DNA of 64,000 nt from Azolla caroliniana (Eukaryota > Polypodiophyta): assembly GCA_043228905.1 (NCBI GenBank), contig JBHGNT010000021.1, positions 62,001 through 126,000 on the forward strand. Reading direction: 5' to 3'. The position numbers were made by a program, and so were the translations under genes. A model generated the notes under the pieces. That model was not told the DNA's origin. It worked only from the letters and a program-made list of their open reading frames with translations, and did not search any database. Shown in pieces: positions 53,180 to 61,500 of the stretch; the stretch's first letter is position 1, and every line of letters begins with the position of its first letter.

Positions 53180-55459
53180 ATATCATAGCTAGCGTTGTTA
53201 GCTTCGATTCGCATGTTTGTACACAAAAATCCGATATCACACTCGCTAGGTATGAACATTTTAATTTACTCAAGGGCTCCTCTCAACTCACTCCTCAAAT
53301 TTGGTAATTTCGTCATGTCTCTCGACCTGAGTTTCAAAATCTTGATTTTTCAATTCCATATGATAGCTAGCGTTGTTAGTTTCGATTCGCATGTTTGTAC
53401 ACAAAAATCCGATATCACACTCGCTAGGTATGACCATTTTAATTTACTCAAGGGCTCCTCTCAACTCACTCCTCAAATTTGCTAATTTCGTCATGTCTCT
53501 CGACCTGAGTTTCAAAATCTTGATTTTTTAATTCCATATCATAGCTAGCGTTGTTGGCTTCGATTCGCATGTTTGAACACAAAAATCCGATATCACACTC
53601 GCTAGGTATGACCATTTTAATATACTCAAGGGCTCCTCTCAACTCCCTCCTCAAATTTGGTAATTTCGTCATTTCTCTCGACCTTAGTTTCAAAATCTTG
53701 ATTTTTTAATTCCATATCATAGCTAGCGTTGTTAGCTTCAATTCGCATGTTTGTACACAAAAATCCGATATCACACGAGCCAGGTATGAACATTTTAATT
53801 TACCTAATAGCTCTTCTTAACTCCCTCCTCAAATTTGGTAATTTCGTCATGTCTCTCGACCTGAGTTTCATAATCTTGATTTTTTAATTCCATGTCATAG
53901 CTAGCGTTGTTAGCTTCGATTCGCATGTTTGTACACAAAAATCCGATATCACACGAGCTAGGTATGAACATTTTTATTTACTCAAGGGCTCCTCTCAACT
54001 CACTCCTCAAATTTGCTAATTTCGTCATGTCTCTCGACCTGAGTTTCAAAATCTTGATTTTTCAATTCCATATCATAGCTAGCGTTGTTAGCTTCGATTC
54101 GCATGTTTGAACACAAAAATCCGATATCACACGAGCCAGGTATGAACATTTTAATTTACCTAATAGCTCTTCTTAACTCCCTCCTCAAATTTGGTAATTT
54201 CGTCATGTCTCTCGACCTGAGTTTCATAATCTTGATTTTTTAATTCCATGTCATAGCTAGCGTTGTTAGCTTCGATTCGCATGTTTGTACACAAAAATCC
54301 GATATCACACGAGCTAGGTATGAACATTTTAATTCACTCACGCGCTCTTCCAACCTCACTCCTCAAATTTGGTAATTTCGTCATGTCTCTCGCCTGGAGT
54401 TTCAAAATCTTGATTTTGTAATTCCATATCATAGCTAGCGTTGTTAGCTTCGATTCGCATGTTTGTACACAAAAATCCGATATCACACGAGCTAGGTATG
54501 AACATTTTTATTTACTCAAGGGCTCCTCTCAACTCACTCCTCAAATTTGCTAATTTCGTCATGTCTCTCGACCTGAGTTTCAAAATCTTGATTTTTCAAT
54601 TCCATATCATAGCTAGCGTTGTTAGCTTCGATTCGCATGTTTGTACACAAAATTCCGATATCACACTCGCTAGGTATGAACATTTTAATTTACTCAAGGG
54701 CTTCTCTCAACTCACTCCTCAAATTTGCTAATTTCGTCATGTCTCTCGACCTGAGTTTCAAAATCTTGATTTTTCAATTCCATATGATAGCTAGCGTTGT
54801 TAGCTTCGATTCGCATGTTTGTACACAAAAATCCGATATCACACTCGCTAGGTATGACCCTTTTAATTTACTCAAGGGCTCCTCTCAACTCACTCCTCAA
54901 ATTTGCTAATTCCGTCATGACTCTCGACCTGAGTTTCAAAATCTTGCTTTTTTAATTCTAGATCATAGCTAGCGTTGTTAGGTTTGATTCGCATGTTTGA
55001 ACACAAAATTCCGATATCACACTCGCTAGGTATGAACATTTTAATTTACTCAAGGGCCCCTCTCAACTCACTCCTCAAATTTGCTAATTTCGTCATGTCT
55101 CTCGACCTGAGTTTCAAAATCTTGACTTTTTAATTCCATATCATAGCTAGCGTTGTTAGCTTCGATTCGCATGTTTGAACACAAAAATCCGATATCACAC
55201 TCGCCAGGAATGAACATTGTAATTTACTCAAGGGCTCCTCTCAACTCACTCCTCAAATTTGCTAATTTCGTCATGTCTCTCGACCTGAGTTTCAAAATCT
55301 TGATTTTTTAATTCCATATCATAGCTAGCGTTGTTAGCTTCGATTCGCATATTTGTACACAAAAATCCGATATCACACTCGCTAGGTATGAACATTTTAA
55401 TTTACTGAAGGGCTCCTCTCAACTCACTCCTCAACTTTGCTAATTTCGTCATGTCTCTC
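53180..55459 (+). repeat. Decaying HOR flank left of the divergent island
   Basis: Units 53180-53891 repeat the four-unit set at 47128-47839 (offset 6052 bp, 34 units), including catttctctcg near 53670. Next come B, a hybrid at 54248-54425 (cgagctagg of type G joined to the ttcactcacgcg and cctggag of type A), then G-F-I. The last units before 55459 carry private changes: cttgactttttaattcc (near 55124), ctcgccaggaatg (near 55202), cgcatatttg (near 55346), ttactgaaggg (near 55404) and cctcaactttgc (near 55430). Divergence rises towards the island. Confidence 0.75.
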
Positions 55460-57174
55460 ATATCATAGCTAAATTAGTTACCTTCGATTCGCATTTTTAA
55501 ACCCAGAAATCCGATATCACAGGAGCCATCTATGAACATTTTCATTCATTGAGGAGCTCTTTTCTACGCCTTCCTCAAATTTGCTTTTTTATTCATTTCT
55601 GTCCACCTTAGTTTCAAAATCATGATTTTTCAATTCCATATCATGGCTAGTTTCGTATCCCTGGATTCGCATGTTTAAACCCAAACATCGGATATGACAC
55701 GAGCCATCTATAATCATTTTGATTCATTGACGAGCTCTTGTCTACGCCTTCCTCAAATTTGCTTTTTTGTTCACGTCTCTCGACCTAAGTTTCAAAATGA
55801 TTATTTTTCAAATCAAATATCATAGCTAGATTCGTTACCTTCGATTCGAGTGTTTAAACCCAAAAAATCCGATATCACATGAGCCATCTCTGAACATTTT
55901 CATTCCTTCGATTCGCCACTTTAAACCCAAAAATCCGATATCACACGAGCCATCTATGAACATTTTTATTAATTGAGGAGGTCATAGCTAGATTCGTTAC
56001 CTTCGATTCGAATGTTTAAAAGTTTCTAAATTATGATTTTCAAGTTCCATATCAGAGCTAGATTCATTACCTTCGATTCGGATTTTTAAACCCAAAAATT
56101 CGATATCACACGAGCCATCTATGAACATTTTCATTCATTGAGGAGCACTTGTCTACCCCTTCCTCAAATTTGCTTTTTTGTTCATGTCTCTCGACCTGAG
56201 TTCCGAAATCATGATTTTTCAATTCCATCTCATAGCTAGATTCGTTACCTTCGATTCGCATGTTTAAACCCAAAAATCCGAAATCACACGAGCCATCTAT
56301 GAACATTTTTATTCATTGAGGAGCTCATGTCTACGCCTTCCTCAAATTTGCTTTTGTGTTCATGTATTTCGGTCTCAGTTTCCAAATCATGATTTTTGAA
56401 CTCCATATCATACCTAGATTGGTTACCTTCGATAGGCATGTTTAAACCCAAACATCCGATATCACACGAACCATCTATGAACATTTTCAATCATTGAGGA
56501 GCTATTGTCTACGCCTTCCTCAAATTTGCTTTTTTGTTCATGTCTCTCAACCTGAGTTTCGAAATCATGATTTTTCAATTCCATATCATAGCTAGATTCG
56601 TTACTTCGATTCGCATTTTTAAACCCAAAAATCGGATATCACAAGAGTCATCTATGAACATTTTCATTCATTGAGGAACCCTTGTCTATGCCTTCCTCAA
56701 ATTTGCTTTTTTATTCATTTCTGTCCACCTTAGTTACAAAATCATCATTTTTCAATTCCATACCATGGCTAGTTTCGTTACCTTCTATTCGCATGTTTAA
56801 ACCCAAACATCGGATATCACACGAGCCATCTATGAACATTTTGATTCATTGACGAGCTCTTGACTACGCCTTCCTAAAATTTGCTTTTTTGTTCATGTCT
56901 CTCGACCTGAGTTTCAAAATCATGATTTTTGAATTCCATATCATAGCTAGATACGTTACCTTCGATTCTCAAGTTTAAACACGAAAATACGATATTACAT
57001 GAGCCATCGATGAACATTTTCATTCATTGACAAGCTCTTGTGTACGCCTTCCTCAAATTTGCTTTTTTGTTCATGTCTTTCGGTCTTAGTTTCCAAATCA
57101 TGATTTTTGAATTCCATATCATACCTAGATTTATTACCTTCGATTCGCATGTTTGAACACAAAAATCCGATATC
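55460..57174 (+). repeat. Divergent satellite subfamily island, about 9.5 units
   Basis: Unit starts are at 55460, 55638, 55817, 56049, 56227, 56405, 56583, 56760, 56938 and 57116, spaced 178, 179, 232, 178, 178, 178, 177, 178 and 178 bp. The units are clearly related to the main family but share their own consensus: gctagattcgttaccttcg for gctagcgttgttagcttcg, atgtttaaacccaaa for atgtttgaacacaaa, gagccatctatgaac, ttcattcattgaggagctc, tctacgccttcctcaaattt, gcttttttgttcatg and caaaatcatgatttttcaat. Neighbouring units differ from each other far more than in the main array. The pair at 55460/55638 resembles the pair at 56583/56760 (ttctgtccacctt, catggctagtttcg). The unit starts at 56405 and 57116 share tttcggtct and atacctagatt. 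Interpreted as an older or sister subfamily embedded in the homogenised array. Confidence 0.93.
55817..56048 (+). repeat. Rearranged 232-bp unit inside the island
   Basis: The motif ccttcgattcg occurs three times, at 55838, 55905 and 56000, each followed within a few bases by gtttaaa or ctttaaa. The first two are followed by cccaaaaatcc-type sequence and gagccatct. The third is preceded by a second tcatagctagattcgttacc. The tctacgccttcctcaaattt and gttcatgtctctcg parts are missing. The unit is a patchwork of partial copies, 54 bp longer than normal, which suggests repeated short illegitimate joins. Confidence 0.88.
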
Positions 57175-57241
57175 ATGTCTCTCGCCTGGAGTTTCGTCAT
57201 GTCTCTCGCCTGGAGTTTCAAAATCTTGATTTTGTAATTCC
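57116..57241 (+). repeat. Chimeric 126-bp unit at the right island edge
   Basis: Starts as an island unit (atacctagatttattacc). It switches to main-family sequence by tgtttgaacacaaaaatccg, then jumps from ccgatatc straight to atgtctctcgcctggag, losing the middle of the unit. The stretch atgtctctcgcctggagttt occurs twice, at 57175 and 57199 (24 bp apart, joined by cgtc). It ends with gattttgtaattcc of type A, and a normal unit starts at 57242. Confidence 0.9.
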
Positions 57242-57953
57242 ATATCATAGCTAGCGTTGTTAGCTTCGATTCGCATGTTTGAACACAAAAATCCGATATC
57301 ACACGAGCTAGGTATGAACATTTTTATTTACTCAAGGGCTCCTCTCAACTCACTCCTCAAATTTGCTAATTTCGTCATGTCTCTCGACCTGAGTTTCAAA
57401 ATCTTGATTTTTCAATTCCATATCATAGCTAGCGTTGTTAGCTTCGATTCGCATGTTTGTACACAAAATTCCGATATCACACTCGCTAGGTATGAACATT
57501 TTAATTTACTCAAGGGCTTCTCTCAACTCACTCCTCAAATTTGCTAATTTCGTCATGTCTCTCGACCTGAGTTTCAAAATCTTGATTTTTCAATTCCATA
57601 TGATAGCTAGCGTTGTTAGCTTCGATTCGCATGTTTGTACACAAAAATCCGATATCACACTCGCTAGGTATGACCATTTTAATTTACTCAAGGGCTCCTC
57701 TCAACTCACTCCTCAAATTTGCTAATTCCGTCATGACTCTCGACCTGAGTTTCAAAATCTTGCTTTTTTAATTCTAGATCATAGCTAGCGTTGTTAGGTT
57801 TGATTCGCATGTTTGAACACAAAATTCCGATATCACACGAGCTAGGTATGAACATTTTTATTTACTCAAGGGCTCCTCTCAACTCCCTCCTCAAATTTGG
57901 TAATTTCGTCATGTCTCTCGACCTTAGTTTCAAAATCTTGATTTTTTAATTCC

Positions 57954-58202
57954 ATATCATAGCTAGCGTTGTTAGCTTCGATTCGCATGTTTGTACACAA
58001 AAATCCGATATCACACTCGCTATGTATGAACATTTTAATTTACTCAAGGGCTCCTCTCAACTCACTCCTCACAATCCGATATCACAATCGCTAGGTATGA
58101 CCATTTTAATATACTCAAGGGCTCATCTCAACTCACTCCTCAAAGTTGGTAATTTCGTCATGTCTCTCGACCTGAGTTTCAAAATCTTGATTTTTTAAGT
58201 CC
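57954..58202 (+). repeat. Two monomers fused by a 107-bp deletion
   Basis: The unit starts at 57954 and 58203 are 249 bp apart, that is 2 x 178 less 107. At 58070/58071 a type H unit breaks off in tcaactcactcctca and continues directly with caatccgatatcacaatcgc of a type C unit. The join spans a short shared ca. The ttgctaattt, cgtcatgtctctcg and gctagcgttgtt segments are missing from the fused unit. The allele atcacaatcgc is shared with type C units at about 59686 and 62890. Confidence 0.9.
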
Positions 58203-58380
58203 ATATCATAGCTAGCGTTGTTAGCTTCGATTCGCATGTTTGAACACAAAAATCCGATATCACACGAGCCAGGTATGAACATTTTAATTCACTCACGCGC
58301 TCTTCCAACCTCACTCCTCAAATTTGGTAATTTCGTCATGTCTCTCGCCTGGAGTTTCAAAATCTTGATTTTGTAATTCC
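58203..58380 (+). repeat. Monomer type A
   Basis: Diagnostic bases: cgagccaggtatgaac, ttaattcactcacgcgctct, tccaacctcactcc, ctctcgcctggagtttc and gattttgtaattcc. The cacgcgctcttccaacc stretch separates it from all other types. It is absent from the 8-mer HOR at 47.8-53.2 kb but frequent elsewhere. It is the type found at the right edge of the divergent island. Confidence 0.85.
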
Positions 58381-58552
58381 ATATCATAGCTAGCGTTGTT
58401 AGCTTCGATTCGCATGTTTGAACACAAAAATCCGATATCACACGAGCTAGGTATGAACATTTTTATTTACTCAAGGGCTCCTCTCAACTCACTCCTCAAA
58501 TTTGCTAATTTCGTCATGTCTCTCGACCTGAGTTTCAAAATCTTGATTTTTC

Positions 58553-61500
58553 AATTCCATATCATAGCTAGCGTTGTTAGCTTCGATTCGCATGTTTGTA
58601 CACAAAATTCCGATATCACACTCGCTAGGTATGAACATTTTAATTTACTCAAGGGCTTCTCTCAACTCACTCCTCAAATTTGGAAATTTCGTCATGTCTC
58701 TCGACCTGAGTTTCAAAATCTTGATTTTTCAATTCCATATGATAGCTAGCGTTGTTAGCTTCGATTCGCATGTTTGTACACAAAAATCCGATATCACACT
58801 CGCTAGGTATGACCATTTTAATTTACTCAAGGGCTCCTCTCAACTCACTCCTCAAATTTGCTAATTCCGTCATGACTCTCGACCTGAGTTTCAAAATCTT
58901 GCTTTTTTAATTCTAGATCATAGCTAGCGTTGTTAGGTTTGATTCGCATGTTTGAACACAAAATTCCGATATCACACTCGCTAGGTATGAACATTTTTAT
59001 TTACTCAAGGGCCCCTCTCAACTCCCTCCTCAAATTTGGTAATTTCGTCATGTCTCTCGACCTTAGTTTCAAAATCTTGATTTTTTAATTCCATATCATA
59101 GCTAGCGTTGTTAGCTTCGATTCGCATGTTTGTACACAAAAATCCGATATCACACTCGCTATGTATGAACATTTTAATTTACTCAAGGGCTCCTCTCAAC
59201 TCACTCCTCAAATTTGGTAATTTCGTCATGTCTCTCGACCTGAGTGTCAAAATCTTGATTTTTTAATTCTATATCATAGCTAGCGTTGTTAGCTTCGATT
59301 CGCATGTTTGAACACAAAAATCCGATATCACACGAGCCAGGTATGAACATTTTAATTTACCTAATAGCTCTTCTTAACTCCCTCCTCAAATTTGGTAATT
59401 TCGTCATGTCTCTCGACCTGAGTTTCATAATCTTGATATTTTAATTCCATGTCATAGCTAGCGTTGTTAGCTTCGATTCGCATGTTTGTACACAAAAATC
59501 CGATATCACACTCGCTAGGTATGACCATTTTAATTTACTCAAGGGCTCCTCTCAACTCACTCCTCAAATTTGCTAATTTCGTCATGTCTCTCGACCTGAG
59601 TTTCAAAATCTTGATTTTTTAATTGCATATCATAGCTAGCGTTGTTGGCTTCGATTCGCATGTTTGAACACAAAAATCGGATATCACAATCGCTAGGTAT
59701 GACCATTTTAATATACTCAAGGGCTCATCTCAACTCACTCCTCAAAGTTGGTAATTTCGTCATGTCTCTCGACCTGAGTTTCAAAATCTTGATTTTTTAA
59801 GTCCATATCATAGCTAGCGTTGTTAGCTTCGATTCGCATGTTTGAACACAAAAATCCGATATCACACGAGCCAGGTACGAACATTTTAATTCACTCACGC
59901 GCTCTTCCAACCTCACTCCTCAAATTTGGTAATTTCGTCATGTCTCTCGCCTGGAGTTTCAAAATCTTGATTTTGTAATTCCATATCATAGCTAGCGTTG
60001 TTAGCTTCGATTCGCATGTTTGAACACTAAAATCCGATATCACACGAGCTAGGTATGAACATTTTTATTTACTCAAGGGCTCCTCTCAACTCACTCCTCA
60101 AATTTGCTAATTTCGTCATGTCTCTCGACCTGAGTTTCAAAATCTTGATTTTTCAATTCCATATCATAGCTAGCGTTGTTAGCTTCGATTCGCATGTTTG
60201 TACACAAAATTCCGATATCACACTCGCTAGGTATGAACATTTTAATTTACTCAAGGGCTTCTCTCAACTCACTCCTCAAATTTGCTAATTTCGTCATGTC
60301 TCTCGACCTGAGTTTCAAAATCTTGATTTTTCAATTCCATATGATAGCTAGCGTTGTTAGCTTCGATTCGCATGTTTGTACACAAAAATCCGATATCACA
60401 CTCGCTAGGTATGACCCTTTTAATTTACTCAAGGGCTCCTCTCAACTCACTCCTCAAATTTGCTAATTCCGTCATGACTCTCGACCTGAGTTTCAAAATC
60501 TTGCTTTTTTAATTCTAGATCATAGCTAGCGTTGTTAGGTTTGATTCGCATGTTTGAACACAAAATTCCGATATCACACTCGCTAGGTATGAACATTTTA
60601 ATTTACTCAAGGGCCCCTCTCAACTCCCTCCTCAAATTTGGTAATTTCGTCATGTCTCTCGACCTTAGTTTCAAAATCTTGATTTTTTAATTCCATATCA
60701 TAGCTAGCGTTGTTGGCTTCGAATCGCATGTTTGAACACAAAAATCCGATATCACACGAGCCAGGTATGAACATTTTAATTCACTCACGCGCTCTTCCAA
60801 CCTCACTCCTCAAATTTGGTAATTTCGTCATGTCTCTCGCCTGGAGTTTCAAAATCTTGATTTTGTAATTCCATATCATAGCTAGCGTTGTTAGCTTCGA
60901 TTCGCATGTTTGAACACAAAAATCCGATATCACACGAGCTAGGTATGAACATTTTTATTTACTCAAGGGCTCCTCTCAACTCACTCCTCAAATTTGCTAA
61001 TTTCGTCATGTCTCTCGACCTGAGTTTCAAAATCTTGATTTTTCAATTCCATATCATAGCTAGCGTTGTTAGCTTCGATTCGCATGTTTGTACACAAAAT
61101 TCCGATATCACACTCGCTAGGTATGAACATTTTAATTTACTCAAGGGCTTCTCTCAACTCACTCCTCAAATTTGCTAATTTCGTCATGTCTCTCGACCTG
61201 AGTTTCAAAATCTTGATTTTTCAATTCCATATGATAGCTAGCGTTGTTAGCTTCGATTCGCATGTTTGTACACAAAAATCCGATATCACACTCGCTAGGT
61301 ATGACCCTTTTAATTTACTCAAGGGCTCCTCTCAACTCACTCCTCAAATTTGGTAATTTCGTCATGTCTCTCGACCTGAGTGTCAAAATCTTGATTTTTT
61401 AATTCTATATCATAGCTAGCGTTGTTAGCTTCGATTCGCATGTTTGAACACAAAAATCCGATATCACACGAGCCAGGTATGAACATTTTAATTTACCTAA

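Larger units (their letters stand above)
57175..58552 (+). repeat. Main family resumes: G-F-I-E and related units
   Basis: After the chimeric unit, types G (57242), F (57420), I (57598) and E (57776) follow at normal spacing. A hybrid unit near 57776-57953 shows aaaattccg with cgagctagg and accttag. This stretch holds the deletion-fused unit 57954-58202 and then a type A unit. Units again match the homogenised family, with no gradient of island-like bases to the right. Confidence 0.8.

Noticed and set aside
56995-57321. 108-codon open frame on the minus strand across the island edge
   Set aside because: It arises from the chimeric junction unit and its direct duplication. The predicted protein is antisense satellite, with no recognisable family.
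58396-58749. Longest open frame, 117 codons
   Set aside because: It is longer only because a local variant (ttggaaat near 58683) removes the usual stop after the G-F pair. The content is still translated satellite.
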